Source of the DNA: an uncultured Lachnospiraceae bacterium
GTDB taxonomy: Bacteria > Bacillota > Clostridia > Lachnospirales > Lachnospiraceae
Assembly (NCBI GenBank): GCA_949471785.1
Contig: CASWRE010000006.1
Location: 1-64,000 of the forward strand
Length of the DNA stretch: 64,000 nucleotides
Direction of reading: 5' to 3'
Shown here piece by piece: positions 35,251-44,737 of this stretch (position 1 is the stretch's first letter; every line of letters begins with the position of its first letter). A program made the translations under genes and the position numbers. The notes beneath the pieces are model-generated. The model was not told the DNA's origin. It saw nothing but the letters and a program-made list of their open reading frames with translations, and made no database searches.

Positions 35251-36189
35251 TCAGTTCCCCCTTGTCAAATTAATCCTTGGGTCAACAATCTTATAGCACA
35301 CATCCACCAGCAGGTTCATCACAATGATAAATGCCGCCAGAAAAATAGTTGTTCCCATGATCAACGGATAATCCCTGTTCTGAATCGACTGGATAAAATA
35401 CCTGCCCAGCCCGGGAATAGAAAACACCGTTTCTACAACAAGTCCGCCGCACAAGGTAAACGCAACCTGCGGCCCCAGATAAGTGATGACCGGAATCAGC
35501 GCGTTGCGCAGCGCGTGTTTGAAAATAATGACGCCGTTTTTCAAGCCTTTGGCCCGGGCCGTTTTAATATATTCCTGATTGATGGAATCCAGCATCGCCG
35601 TCCGCGTCTGCCGGGACAGGTAACACATCGGATAGAAGCCAAGGGCAATACAGGGCAGCACATAACTGGCCGGCGTCCCGTCAAACAGCGCGGGAAACAG
35701 CTTTACCCCGGCGATCCCGCCGCACAGGGTATGCAATAATAATGTCGCCACTACGAAGCCCGGCATGGATATACCGATGGTACAGACAATCCGCAGGAAA
35801 CTGTCTATCCAGGTTCCCCGCTTGTACGCGGCCAGACACCCCAGCGGTACGCCTGCCAGCACGGCCCACACAATGGCCAGAATACCGACCTTTGCCGATA
35901 CCGGGAACATCTCTAAAATAATCTGTAATACCGGGCGGTTTTTCTGCATTTTAATGGATGTACCAAAATCTCCCTGAATCAGATTGCCCAAATATTTCCC
36001 CAGCTGGACAATCAGTGGCTGATCCAGGCCATATTTGGCGTTTAGAGCATCAATTGTCGCCTGTGTCGGCGTCTTCTCGGACAGCCACGGATTTCCCGGA
36101 ATGGCATTCATCAGGAAAAATGTGGTGCAGGCCACAACTGCCAAAGTTACAATCGCCATAATCACCCGTCGAACCATATACTTTGTCAT
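35251..36189 (-). CDS. oppB: oligopeptide ABC transporter permease OppB
   Basis: A 312-residue six-helix permease. Typical OppB features are the N-terminal helix after MTKYMVRRV, the FGTSIK segment, and the EAA loop ARAKGLKNGVIIFKHALRNA. It is the first gene of the operon oppB-C-D-F-A, after a leader of about 165 nt from the promoter at 36361-36389. Confidence 0.96.
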   Translation of the reverse strand: MTKYMVRRVIMAIVTLAVVACTTFFLMNAIPGNPWLSEKTPTQATIDALNAKYGLDQPLIVQLGKYLGNLIQGDFGTSIKMQKNRPVLQIILEMFPVSAKVGILAIVWAVLAGVPLGCLAAYKRGTWIDSFLRIVCTIGISMPGFVVATLLLHTLCGGIAGVKLFPALFDGTPASYVLPCIALGFYPMCYLSRQTRTAMLDSINQEYIKTARAKGLKNGVIIFKHALRNALIPVITYLGPQVAFTLCGGLVVETVFSIPGLGRYFIQSIQNRDYPLIMGTTIFLAAFIIVMNLLVDVCYKIVDPRINLTRGN

Positions 36190-36354
36190 TCTTCATCCCA
36201 CCTTTATCAAATGTACCGTAAACTCAAAAAAAGAATGCACTCAACTCCCGAGTAGATTTTTTCTGTCTCAAGAAAACGGTAAATGCTGCGCCCTTCATTT
36301 ACAGCTTTAAAACGCTAAAGCTTAAAAGCTTAAACTACTGCGCTTACTAATACC
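36190..36354 (-). other. structured opp operon leader
   Basis: About 165 nt between the predicted start of transcription and oppB. It has a perfect 7-bp hairpin (GTAAATG...CATTTAC on the minus strand, about 36281-36304) and a short ACTC...GAGT stem (about 36239-36253), followed after six bases by a run of seven T (36226-36232). An attenuator is possible; I do not recognise a riboswitch class or a T-box motif. Confidence 0.35.
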
Positions 36355-36360
36355 CGAAAA

Positions 36361-36389
36361 ATTATAACCTTTTTCAGAATCATTGTCAA
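36361..36389 (-). promoter_or_regulatory. consensus sigma-A promoter for the opp operon
   Basis: On the minus strand TTGACA (36384-36389) and TATAAT (36361-36366) match the consensus perfectly with a 17-bp spacer, predicting strong transcription. Confidence 0.85.
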
Positions 36390-36471
36390 TCTGATATTGG
36401 CATCTGCGCGGAAAATGTAAAATCAATCATAAAAACGATGAAAAATACGTGAAAAAATATAAAAGGGCAAC

Positions 36472-36507
36472 AAAAAAGCAGAGTACATATTTCTACATAC
36501 CCTGCTT
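36472..36507 (-). terminator. terminator after the glycosylasparaginase gene
   Basis: 36498-36507 pairs with 36476-36485 over 10 bp with one mismatch, followed by TTTTTTG on the minus strand. It ends the carA-to-asparaginase unit before the opp promoter. Confidence 0.8.
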
Positions 36508-36569
36508 CTCCGATATTTTCCCATCTGCATCCTATGGAAAAACCTGATCTTCTCTTTTTAGACTTTTCT

Positions 36570-37565
36570 TCAGTCCACCTCGTACTTCTTCCACTCTTCC
36601 TCGTCCGGCTCAATAATTTCCATTCTGCCGTCCGCCTGTTTCACCGCCATCATACGGCATTCTCCCGCCATATTCCCCACCACAAAGGGAAAGAGTTTCA
36701 GGTTCGTGGCGGCGCCGATCCCGCCTTCCCGATCCATGGCGATCACGGACATGCTCCCACAGGAGCCGCCGATCCGCCGAAGCTTTGCGATATGGCCTGT
36801 CAGGACCCTTTCGCAGGCTTCCTGCGCCGGACAGCCGTCCGCCATCCTTTCCACAATGGCATGGGAGAGGCATCCTCTCATGATATCCTCGCCCACTCCG
36901 GTTGCCGCAGCGGCGCCCGCACAGGAGTCTGCATAAAACCCGGACCCTATGACCGGGCTGTCCCCGACCCTTCCGGGATGTTTAAGGAACAGACCAGAAG
37001 TAGACACACCGCAGGCCATGGAGCCCTGCTGATCCCGTCCGATCACGCAGACGGTATCATGGCCGTCATAGGCGTCCCGGCACGCGGGCCCACCGGCTTT
37101 TGCCGTCGCTTTCCTGAATTTTTCCCTGGCCGCCGGCGTCAGCATATTCCGGAACGCAAACTGGTGCTGCCGCGCAAATACCATGGCCCCCTCGCCGGCC
37201 AGAAAACAATTGCGTTCATATTTACTCAATGCGCATGCCACCGCCACAGGATTTCTGATATCGCGGACCGCCATCACGCCGCCGGCCTTCAGAGTATCCC
37301 CGTCCATATAAGCGGCATCCATCTCCAGCTCTCCGTTCCGATTGGGCAGCCCGCCATAGCCGACGGAACAGTAAGCCGCTTCGTCCTCCACGGTTTTCAC
37401 CGCCTCCGTTACCGCTTCCTCAAGACTTTTACCGTCCCCCAGAAGCCGGGAAGCGCGGCGCACTCCCCCCAGAGACATTTTCCAGGTTGCTATCAAATTC
37501 CACCGATCCAACGTTTTCATATGTGCTGCATCCTCCCGGGATTCGTTGTTGTACCATGCCGTCAT
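36570..37565 (-). CDS. glycosylasparaginase-family Ntn hydrolase
   Basis: A 331-residue member of the N4-(beta-N-acetylglucosaminyl)-L-asparaginase family. These enzymes are made as precursors and cleave themselves before a Thr, which becomes the nucleophile. That Thr is T171 in GHDT, followed by the family segment CGVSTSGLFLKHPGRVGDSP and GSGFYADS. Expected activity is release of GlcNAc from asparagine-linked glycopeptides, or plain asparaginase activity. No signal peptide is visible, so it should act in the cytoplasm on imported substrates. Start is uncertain: ATG 37565 has a poor ribosome site, and ATG 37520 (MKTLDRW) has GGGAGG 12 nt upstream. Confidence 0.88.
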   Translation of the reverse strand: MTAWYNNESREDAAHMKTLDRWNLIATWKMSLGGVRRASRLLGDGKSLEEAVTEAVKTVEDEAAYCSVGYGGLPNRNGELEMDAAYMDGDTLKAGGVMAVRDIRNPVAVACALSKYERNCFLAGEGAMVFARQHQFAFRNMLTPAAREKFRKATAKAGGPACRDAYDGHDTVCVIGRDQQGSMACGVSTSGLFLKHPGRVGDSPVIGSGFYADSCAGAAAATGVGEDIMRGCLSHAIVERMADGCPAQEACERVLTGHIAKLRRIGGSCGSMSVIAMDREGGIGAATNLKLFPFVVGNMAGECRMMAVKQADGRMEIIEPDEEEWKKYEVD

Positions 37566-37579
37566 CTTTTCTTCTGCAG

Positions 37580-38104
37580 TCAGAACACTTCCTGATGTAC
37601 CTTATCCGTCGCCAGGTCCTTCAGCTCATGGGCAGCCGCATGATTTTCGGGCATGCCCAGGGACAGAATCGCTTCCAGCCTGTAATTCTCCGGAAATTTC
37701 AGCCGCTCTCGCAGATATTCCTCCGTGGTCCGATTCCCCGGCGCTTCCCGCAGCCTTCCCTGTATCCAGCAGCTCCCCACGCCCAGGCTGTCCGCCATCA
37801 AATGCATATTGGCCATGGCTATGGAGCAGTCCTCCACCCAGACATCCGTCTTGCTCTCATCTCCCAGTACCACAATAGCACAATCGGCGCCATCCAGCAT
37901 CCGAGAACCGGCCACCCGGCATTCCGCCATTGCCTTCAATGTCTCCCTGCTGCGCACAACAATAAATTCCCAGGGCCTTATGGCTCTTCCCGAAGCCGAC
38001 AGCAATCCGGCCTGCAGGATCTTAAGAAGATTTTCTTCCGTCACCTTTTCCCCCGTATAGTTTCTGACGCTGCGCCTTTTCTGCATGATTTCCAGTAAAT
38101 CCAT
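37580..38104 (-). CDS. nitroreductase family flavoprotein
   Basis: A 174-residue FMN-dependent oxidoreductase. The N-terminal RRSVRNY and the segment around residues 36-50 (SASGRAIRPWEFIVV) are the flavin-binding signatures. The C-terminal LSLGMPEN is also typical. The start at 38104 has GGAGG 9 nt upstream; the frame begins at a TTG two codons earlier. The natural substrate is unknown. It lies 37 nt after the carbamate kinase-like gene and 14 nt before the glycosylasparaginase. Confidence 0.88.
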   Translation of the reverse strand: MDLLEIMQKRRSVRNYTGEKVTEENLLKILQAGLLSASGRAIRPWEFIVVRSRETLKAMAECRVAGSRMLDGADCAIVVLGDESKTDVWVEDCSIAMANMHLMADSLGVGSCWIQGRLREAPGNRTTEEYLRERLKFPENYRLEAILSLGMPENHAAAHELKDLATDKVHQEVF

Positions 38105-38141
38105 CTCCAAAATCCTCCCTGTAACCCCGTCGCCCGGGCCG

Positions 38142-39071
38142 CTATTTTATAATCGTTCCCGCTTTTTCCAGATACCCTTCCTTCGCTTTCTCCATGGATG
38201 TGATCACTGCCGAGCGGCCCGGCCTCTGCTCCACAAATTCCACAGACGCTTTCAGCTTGGGATACACGGTCTTTTTATCAAACGGTTCTTCCTTCATATA
38301 CCGCCTGGCCTCCGTGGTGGTGATCAGGCCGATTTTTTCTTCCCGGTCCGTGCCGTAGCCAGCGGAGAGCTGATCCACGCCGGTCAGCAAGAGCAGCTCG
38401 TCGGCGTCCAGAAGCTCGGCCATCAGGCCGCAGACATAATCCTTCTCCACGATGGCGCTGGCCCCTTTGAGCCCCCGGTCCTGCTGCAGCACCGGAATAC
38501 CGCCGCCGCCGCAGGCGATGACAATCTGCCCCGCCTCCAAAAGCGCGCGGATGGAATCAATTTCAATAATGCCCAGGGGCGTGGGCGCCGCCACGATGCG
38601 GCGAAATCCCCCGTCTGTCTCCGTCACGTAATTGCCTTTATACTCCTCCGCCTCGGCCTCCTCGGCGGTCAGCGTGCGCCCGATCACCTTCGTGGGCTCG
38701 TCAAAGGCATCGTCATAGGGGTCCACCAGCACCTGGGTCAGCACCGTGCACACCGGCTTATAGATTCCCCGTTTCAGCAGCTCCGTGCGGATAGCGCTCT
38801 GCAAATCATAGCCGATATATCCCTGGCTCATAGCCGAGCAGACAGCCATCGGGGCCACCGTATAGTGCTCATGCACCTTGCCAAACTCATTCATGGCCGT
38901 ATGGATCATCCCCACCTGCTGGGAATTACTGTGGGTGATCGCGATCTCAGCCCCCGCTTCTACCAGATCCGCAATGGCATGTGCCGCCCTCTTTGTCGCT
39001 TCCTTCTGCTCCGGCAGCGTCTTCCCCAACGCCGTATGTCCCAGCGCCACCACTACTTTTTTCTTCATCAT
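38142..39071 (-). CDS. divergent carbamate kinase-like protein
   Basis: A 309-residue member of the amino acid kinase fold, clearly related to carbamate kinase along its length. Examples are the segments EKDYVCGLMAELLDADELLLLTGVD and the GGGGIPV region. Carbamate kinase makes ATP and carbamate from carbamoyl phosphate and ADP. Two glycine-rich motifs differ from the family. Residues 9-15 read ALGHTAL instead of ALGGNAL, and 46-54 read THSNSQQVG instead of the usual THGNGPQVG. Both shape the phosphate and nucleotide site, so activity or substrate may have changed. It is in the same orientation as carAB, with uppP between them. No ornithine carbamoyltransferase or arginine deiminase is near. 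Confidence 0.8.
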   Translation of the reverse strand: MMKKKVVVALGHTALGKTLPEQKEATKRAAHAIADLVEAGAEIAITHSNSQQVGMIHTAMNEFGKVHEHYTVAPMAVCSAMSQGYIGYDLQSAIRTELLKRGIYKPVCTVLTQVLVDPYDDAFDEPTKVIGRTLTAEEAEAEEYKGNYVTETDGGFRRIVAAPTPLGIIEIDSIRALLEAGQIVIACGGGGIPVLQQDRGLKGASAIVEKDYVCGLMAELLDADELLLLTGVDQLSAGYGTDREEKIGLITTTEARRYMKEEPFDKKTVYPKLKASVEFVEQRPGRSAVITSMEKAKEGYLEKAGTIIK

Positions 39072-39152
39072 AGCAGATACCTCTCTTCATCTCTATCGTC
39101 TCACTTACCGACTCTGCGGATTCCCATTCTCCGCGAACGGCATACGCATATG

Positions 39153-40049
39153 CTAAGCTCCCAGATTCTGCACCGCAAAATACCCGAGCACCAGGATTCC
39201 CAACACAATCCGATACCATCCAAAAGCCTTAAAATCATGTTTCTTAATATACCCCATCAAAAATCGAATAGCCAGTACGGATACCAGAAACGCCACCACC
39301 ATACCCACCAGGAGGATCGCGATCTCCTGACTCTCAAAAGCAAAGCCGAACTTCACCAGCTTCAGCAGGCTGGCTCCGGCCATCACCGGAATGGCCAGAA
39401 AGAAGGTGAACTCCGCCGCCAGCTCCCGGCTGGCGCCGAGCAGAATACCGCCGATGATCGTGGAACCGGACCGGGATGTGCCCGGAATCAAAGCCAGTAC
39501 CTGAAATACGCCGATATACAGCGCCGTCAAGAAAGAAATCTGTTTCAGCTTCGTCATCCCCGGCCGACGCTTCTTATTATAGTTTTCGATCAAAATAAAC
39601 AGGACGCCATAGACAATCAGAGCTATCGCCACCACCACATAATTATACAGGTGCTCATCCATCCAGTCATCCAGCAGAAGGCCGAATACCATGGCGGGCA
39701 GACAGGCCACGACGATCTTGAGCCACAGCACGATCTTGCCCATATCCACATAGGAATCCGCAAAATCCTGCAGCTTTTTCCCCATACCGCCCTCACAGCG
39801 ATTGACAAACCAGCTCCTGCCGCTGTTTCTCTTCAAATGAAACGGCCACAGCCGATCCCAGTAGAGCACCACCACGGCCATGATGGCGCCGAGCTGAATG
39901 ACTACGCGGAACATTTCCAGGAACTCCGGCCGGACATCCAGCTCAATAAATTCCTCCACCAGGATCATATGGCCTGTGCTGCTGATGGGCAGCCATTCTG
40001 TGATCCCTTCCACGATTCCCAAAATTATTACTTTTAACATTTCCGGCAT
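39153..40049 (-). CDS. uppP: undecaprenyl-diphosphatase (UppP/BacA)
   Basis: A 298-residue membrane phosphatase that recycles undecaprenyl diphosphate to the monophosphate carrier used by MraY. The motifs are [14 protein letters not shown] near the N-terminus and [11 protein letters not shown] in the second half, both part of the active site. Overexpression of this family gives bacitracin tolerance. GGAGGAG lies 9 nt before the ATG. It starts 25 nt after carB. Confidence 0.96.
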   Translation of the reverse strand: MPEMLKVIILGIVEGITEWLPISSTGHMILVEEFIELDVRPEFLEMFRVVIQLGAIMAVVVLYWDRLWPFHLKRNSGRSWFVNRCEGGMGKKLQDFADSYVDMGKIVLWLKIVVACLPAMVFGLLLDDWMDEHLYNYVVVAIALIVYGVLFILIENYNKKRRPGMTKLKQISFLTALYIGVFQVLALIPGTSRSGSTIIGGILLGASRELAAEFTFFLAIPVMAGASLLKLVKFGFAFESQEIAILLVGMVVAFLVSVLAIRFLMGYIKKHDFKAFGWYRIVLGILVLGYFAVQNLGA

Positions 40050-40074
40050 ATCCGTTCTCCTCCGGTCGTTCTTT

Positions 40075-43000
40075 TCAGTCTATGTGCCGGGACGGCATCT
40101 CATGTCCCATTCCGGCGATATCGATCAGCGTCAGACTGCTGATATCTGTATTTTCCAGGCTGGACACCAGCGCCCGGGCGGTGTCGATGGCGGTCAGCAC
40201 ATTCACGCCCGTCTCAATGGCGTTGCGCCGGATCACAAAACCGTCCCGGGCCCGCTCCACGCCGTTGGAGGGAATATCGATAACCAGATCGATTTTGTGG
40301 CCCAGGATCAGATCCATCAGATTGGGAGAAGGCTGCTCCAGTTTGTTCGTACGGGTCACATGAACGCCGTTCGCCCTGTAATACTGGGCCGTGCCCCTGG
40401 TAGCGTAAATTTTATACCCCAGCTTGCGGAAACGACGGGCAATGTCCAGAGATTCCTCCTGGGCGTCGTCCCGGATCGTCATGATCATGTTTTTATATTT
40501 CGGCAGACGGATACCGGCGCCCAGAAACGCCTTATACAGCGCCTCATTAAAACTCTCCGCGATGCCCAGACACTCGCCGGTGGATTTCATCTCCGGCCCC
40601 AGACTGATGTCGGCGCCGCGGATTTTCTCAAAGGAAAACACGGGCATTTTGACGGCGATATGTTTTGCCTCGGGCTGCAGCCCCGGCGTGTAGCCCAACT
40701 CCCGGATCTTATGGCCCAGGATTACTTTCGTGGCCAGGGGCACAATGGGAATACCCGTCACCTTACTGATATAGGGCACGGTACGGCTGGAACGGGGATT
40801 AACCTCAATCACATAGACTTCGCTGTCCTCATGGCTCACGATAAACTGGATGTTAATCATACCCCGCACATGGAGCGCCTGGGCCAGACGGCGGGTATAC
40901 TCCTCAATCGTGGCCTTCGACTCCTCACTGATGGTCTGGGCCGGATAGACGGAGATGCTGTCCCCGGAATGGATACCGGCCCGCTCGATATGCTCCATGA
41001 TCCCGGGGATCAGGATATCCTCGCCGTCGCATACCGCGTCCACCTCGATCTCCTTGCCCACAATGTACTTGTCCACCAGAATCGGATGCTCCTGGGTATA
41101 CCGGTTGATAATACCGATGTACTCCACCACGTCCTTATCGCTGACAGCGATCTGCATTCCCTGGCCACCCAGCACATACGAGGGCCGCACTAATACGGGA
41201 TATCCCAGCTCCCGGGCCGCCGCCAGGGCCTCCTCGGCGGTATAGACCGTGTGGCCCGCCGCCCGCTTGATCTGCGTCTTTGCCAGAATCCGGTCAAACA
41301 GTTCCCGATCCTCGGCGGCGTCCACATCCTCGGCGGAGGTACCCAGGATCGTCACGCCCATTTTGATCAGGGCCTCCGTCAGTTTGATGGCTGTCTGACC
41401 GCCAAACTGCACCACCGCGCCGTCAGGTTTTTCGATCTGAACAATATTTTCCACGTCCTCGGGGGTCAGCGGCTCGAAATACAGCTTATCGGCAATATCG
41501 AAATCCGTACTGACCGTCTCGGGATTATTATTGACAATGACGGTCTCATAACCCTCTTTGGCAAAGGCCCAGGTACAGTGCACGGAACAGAAGTCAAACT
41601 CAATCCCCTGGCCGATACGGATGGGGCCGGAACCCAGCACCAGCACTTTCTTCCGGTCACTGTGGCACTCTGCCTCGTTCTCCCCGCCGTATACCGAATA
41701 ATAATACGGTGTGGCCGCGGCAAATTCCGCCGCGCAGGTATCCACCATTTTGTAGGCGGCCGTGATGCCGTACTCCCGGCGGAGGCCGCGGATCTCCTCC
41801 CCGCATTTCCCTGTCAGGGAAGCGATCACGGAATCCGGGAATTCCAGCCGCTTGGCCTCCCGCAGAAGCTCCTCCGTCAGTGTTTCCCGGCGCAGGGCTT
41901 CTTCCATCTCCACCAAAATCGCGATTTTATCGATAAACCAGAGATCAATCCGCGTGCGCCCATGGATAGCCTCATAGGGAATATCCCGGCGCAGGGCCTC
42001 GGCGATACGCCAGATGCGCATATCGTCTACGATGTTCAGAGCCTCTAAAAGCGCCTCGTCCGAAAGGCCGGTGAAATCGTAGGACAACAGGCTGTCCACA
42101 TGCTGTTCCAGGGAGCGGATAGCCTTCATCAGGGCTCCCTCGAAGTTGTTGCAGATGCTCATGACCTCGCCGGTGGCTTTCATCTGGGTCGTCAGGGTCC
42201 GTTTTGCGCTGATAAATTTGTCGAAAGGCAGGCGGGGGATCTTTACCACGCAGTAATCCAGCATGGGCTCAAAACTGGCATACGTCTTCCCAGTGATGGC
42301 GTTGGGAATTTCATCCAGTGTGTAGCCCAGGGCAATCTTGGCCGCCACCTTGGCGATGGGGTAACCGGTGGCTTTGGAAGCCAGGGCCGAGGAACGGCTC
42401 ACCCGGGGATTTACCTCAATCACACAATACTCAAAACTCTCCGGATGGAGGGCATACTGCACGTTGCAGCCGCCGGTAATCCCCAGCTCGCCGATGATAT
42501 TCAACGCGGAAGTCCGCAGCATCTGGTACTCCTTGTCCCCCAGAGTCTGGGAAGGAGCCACCACGATACTGTCCCCGGTATGCACGCCCACCGGATCGAT
42601 ATTTTCCATATTGCATACGGTGATACAGTTGCCTGCGCTGTCCCGCATAACCTCATACTCGATTTCCTTCCAACCCGCGATACAACGTTCCACGAGTACC
42701 TGTCCCACCCGGGAGAGACGCAGTCCGTTCTGCAGGATCTCCTCCATCTCCTCGGGATTCCCGGCAATACCGCCGCCGCTGCCGCCCAGCGTGTAAGCCG
42801 GACGCAATACCACCGGGTAGCCGATCTCTGCCGCAAAAGCCAGGCCGTCTTCCACGTTTTCCACCACCAGGGAAGCCGCCACCGGCTCGTGGATCTTCTC
42901 CATCGTACTCTTAAACTCCAGCCGGTCCTCCGCCTTGCGAATGGTCTGGGAGGTCGTACCGATGAGGCGAACCCCCTGCTCCTTTAAAAAGCCCCTTTCT

Positions 43001-43308
43001 TCCAGCTCCATGGCCAGATTCAGCCCCGCCTGGCCGCCCAGAGTGGGCAGCACGCTGTCAGGCCTCTCCTTTATGATCAACTGTTCCACCACCTCCACGG
43101 TAAGCGGCTCAATATACACATGATCGGCAATATCCTTGTCCGTCATGATCGTGGCGGGATTAGAGTTCAACAGCACCACCTCAATGCCCTCCTCCTTCAG
43201 AGAACGGCAGGCCTGCGTGCCCGCATAATCGAACTCTGCCGCCTGTCCGATCACGATGGGACCGGAACCGATCACCAGTACTTTTTTAATATCGGGATTT
43301 TTCGGCAT
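40075..43308 (-). CDS. carB: carbamoyl-phosphate synthase large subunit
   Basis: A 1077-residue enzyme with two ATP-grasp halves that make carbamoyl phosphate from bicarbonate, glutamine-derived ammonia and two ATP. Each half begins with a [10 protein letters not shown]- or [10 protein letters not shown]-type segment, at about residue 8 and 558, and the C-terminal 140 residues are the methylglyoxal-synthase-like regulatory domain. The ATG overlaps the carA stop by one base (TAATG). The product feeds pyrimidine and arginine synthesis, neither of which is encoded nearby. Confidence 0.97.
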   Translation of the reverse strand: MPKNPDIKKVLVIGSGPIVIGQAAEFDYAGTQACRSLKEEGIEVVLLNSNPATIMTDKDIADHVYIEPLTVEVVEQLIIKERPDSVLPTLGGQAGLNLAMELEERGFLKEQGVRLIGTTSQTIRKAEDRLEFKSTMEKIHEPVAASLVVENVEDGLAFAAEIGYPVVLRPAYTLGGSGGGIAGNPEEMEEILQNGLRLSRVGQVLVERCIAGWKEIEYEVMRDSAGNCITVCNMENIDPVGVHTGDSIVVAPSQTLGDKEYQMLRTSALNIIGELGITGGCNVQYALHPESFEYCVIEVNPRVSRSSALASKATGYPIAKVAAKIALGYTLDEIPNAITGKTYASFEPMLDYCVVKIPRLPFDKFISAKRTLTTQMKATGEVMSICNNFEGALMKAIRSLEQHVDSLLSYDFTGLSDEALLEALNIVDDMRIWRIAEALRRDIPYEAIHGRTRIDLWFIDKIAILVEMEEALRRETLTEELLREAKRLEFPDSVIASLTGKCGEEIRGLRREYGITAAYKMVDTCAAEFAAATPYYYSVYGGENEAECHSDRKKVLVLGSGPIRIGQGIEFDFCSVHCTWAFAKEGYETVIVNNNPETVSTDFDIADKLYFEPLTPEDVENIVQIEKPDGAVVQFGGQTAIKLTEALIKMGVTILGTSAEDVDAAEDRELFDRILAKTQIKRAAGHTVYTAEEALAAARELGYPVLVRPSYVLGGQGMQIAVSDKDVVEYIGIINRYTQEHPILVDKYIVGKEIEVDAVCDGEDILIPGIMEHIERAGIHSGDSISVYPAQTISEESKATIEEYTRRLAQALHVRGMINIQFIVSHEDSEVYVIEVNPRSSRTVPYISKVTGIPIVPLATKVILGHKIRELGYTPGLQPEAKHIAVKMPVFSFEKIRGADISLGPEMKSTGECLGIAESFNEALYKAFLGAGIRLPKYKNMIMTIRDDAQEESLDIARRFRKLGYKIYATRGTAQYYRANGVHVTRTNKLEQPSPNLMDLILGHKIDLVIDIPSNGVERARDGFVIRRNAIETGVNVLTAIDTARALVSSLENTDISSLTLIDIAGMGHEMPSRHID

Positions 43309-44381
43309 TACCTGTCACCTCCCATCATTTCTATAAAACGATCGAACAAAAAGCCTGAATCCTGGGGTCCTGGGCAGGCCTCCGGGTGAAACTGCACGGT
43401 GAAAACAGGCTTTCCCACATAAGACAAACCCTCGTTAGTGCCGTCGTTGACATTGATAAAGGCAGGCACGGCCACCTGGGTATCCAGATGTTCCGTATCT
43501 ACCACATAGCCATGGTTCTGGGATGAAATATAGACTTTACCGGTGGCCAGATCCTTCACCGGATGGTTACCGCCCCGATGGCCGTATTTCATCTTATAGG
43601 TGTCGGCTCCCATGGCCAGCGCCATCAGCTGATGCCCCAGGCAGATAGCAAACACAGGAACACCGGAAGCATAAAGCTTACGGATTTCTTCTATGATAGC
43701 GCCGCAGTTCTTCGGATCTCCCGGGCCGTTGGAGAGCATGATGCCGTCGGGCTTACCGCTCAACACTTCCTCGGCGGAAGTGTGGGCGGGATAGACGGTG
43801 ACCTGACAGCCGCGGCGGTTCAGACTTTTCGCTATATTGTTTTTCGCGCCGAAATCCATCAGCGCCACCCGCTTTCCGGGGCCTTTCAGCACAGTTTTTT
43901 CCGTACAGGTCACCCGTTCCACCACGTTTCCGGTGGTATAGGCCGCAAGCCTCGGCAGTATTTCTTCCAAATTATAAGCGGCATTGGTGGTAATCATGCC
44001 GTTCATCGTCCCCTTCTCCCGCAGAAGCCTGGTGAGTGCGCGGGTATCAATGCCGGCGATTCCCGGTATGTCAAAACGTTTCAGGAAATTCTGGATCGTA
44101 TCCCCGCTCCGAAAATTGCTGGGTATCCTGGATAACTCCCGGACAATGAATCCGTCCGGCCAGGGCCGCAAAGACTCCTGATCGCTGTAACAGATCCCAT
44201 AATTCCCGATCAGGGGATACGTCATACAGACTGCCTGTCCGGCATAGGACGGATCAGTCAGCACCTCGAGATAACCGGTCATGGAGGTATTGAACACGAT
44301 CTCACTGATGATCTCTTTTTTCGCGCCGATGCTGACGCCGGTAAAAACATGTCCATCCTCCAAAATCAGAAAAGCTTTCAT
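43308..44381 (-). CDS. carA: carbamoyl-phosphate synthase small subunit
   Basis: A 357-residue glutamine amidotransferase subunit that supplies ammonia to CarB. The N-terminal domain begins MKAFLILEDG, the typical family start. The class I amidotransferase site is ICLGHQL with the nucleophilic Cys, and the catalytic His is in VQFHPEACPGP. The frame runs on to 44441 without family support. No PyrR-type attenuator is evident in the leader. Confidence 0.97.
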   Translation of the reverse strand: MKAFLILEDGHVFTGVSIGAKKEIISEIVFNTSMTGYLEVLTDPSYAGQAVCMTYPLIGNYGICYSDQESLRPWPDGFIVRELSRIPSNFRSGDTIQNFLKRFDIPGIAGIDTRALTRLLREKGTMNGMITTNAAYNLEEILPRLAAYTTGNVVERVTCTEKTVLKGPGKRVALMDFGAKNNIAKSLNRRGCQVTVYPAHTSAEEVLSGKPDGIMLSNGPGDPKNCGAIIEEIRKLYASGVPVFAICLGHQLMALAMGADTYKMKYGHRGGNHPVKDLATGKVYISSQNHGYVVDTEHLDTQVAVPAFINVNDGTNEGLSYVGKPVFTVQFHPEACPGPQDSGFLFDRFIEMMGGDR

Positions 44382-44431
44382 TCGTTCACCGTTTTCCTTT
44401 CTTCCACTTCCTGTCAACTCAAACCTCAAAA

Positions 44432-44460
44432 AGTCTATCACAAAGGGGTTTTCATTTCAA
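44432..44460 (-). promoter_or_regulatory. sigma-A-type promoter for carAB
   Basis: On the minus strand TTGAAA (44455-44460) and TAGACT (44432-44437) are 17 bp apart, about 45 nt upstream of the carA ATG. Confidence 0.55.
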
Positions 44461-44536
44461 CCGTTCCGTCGACAATGAGCATATTTTTTCATTTTTTATT
44501 GCCGCGTAAATCAATGGTATTTTTTTCATTTTTATG

Positions 44537-44565
44537 TTGACAAACCCTATTGGCCTGTGTATAAT
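44537..44565 (+). promoter_or_regulatory. consensus sigma-A promoter for tRNA-Leu
   Basis: TTGACA (44537-44542) and TATAAT (44560-44565) match the consensus perfectly with 17 bp between. A 6-bp hairpin GTTGCG/CGCAAC lies in the short 5' leader just before the tRNA. Confidence 0.85.
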
Positions 44566-44602
44566 AACTTTTGTGAGTTGCGGAAGCGCAACAAAACAAG
44601 AT

Positions 44603-44687
44603 GCAGGAGTGGCGGAATTGGCAGACGCGCAGGCTTCAGGTGCCTGTGGTCGTTAAGACCGTGTGGGTTCAAGTCCCATCTCCTGCA
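44603..44687 (+). tRNA. tRNA-Leu (anticodon CAG)
   Basis: The acceptor stem pairs 44603-44609 (GCAGGAG) with 44680-44686 (CTCCTGC); the discriminator is A44687. The D arm contains TGGCGGAATTGGCAGACG. The anticodon stem is CAGGC/GCCTG around loop TTCAGGT, with CAG at 44637-44639. A long variable arm and the T loop GGTTCAAGTCC follow, as expected for a class II leucine tRNA of 85 nt. CCA is not encoded; a T-rich run follows directly and may end transcription. Confidence 0.96.
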
Positions 44688-44737
44688 TTTTTTATGCTCT
44701 TCTATACGGAAAAGGGCGGTATTCCTTCATCCCCCCT

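Noticed and set aside
38085-40037. 650-codon open frame on the plus strand
   Set aside because: It runs antisense to the well-supported uppP, carbamate kinase-like and nitroreductase genes and has no family features. Codon bias of GC-rich genes produces such frames.
44382-44602. PyrR or T-box type control of carAB
   Set aside because: The leader has only a promoter and no terminator hairpin, PyrR-binding motif or T-box sequence that I could recognise.
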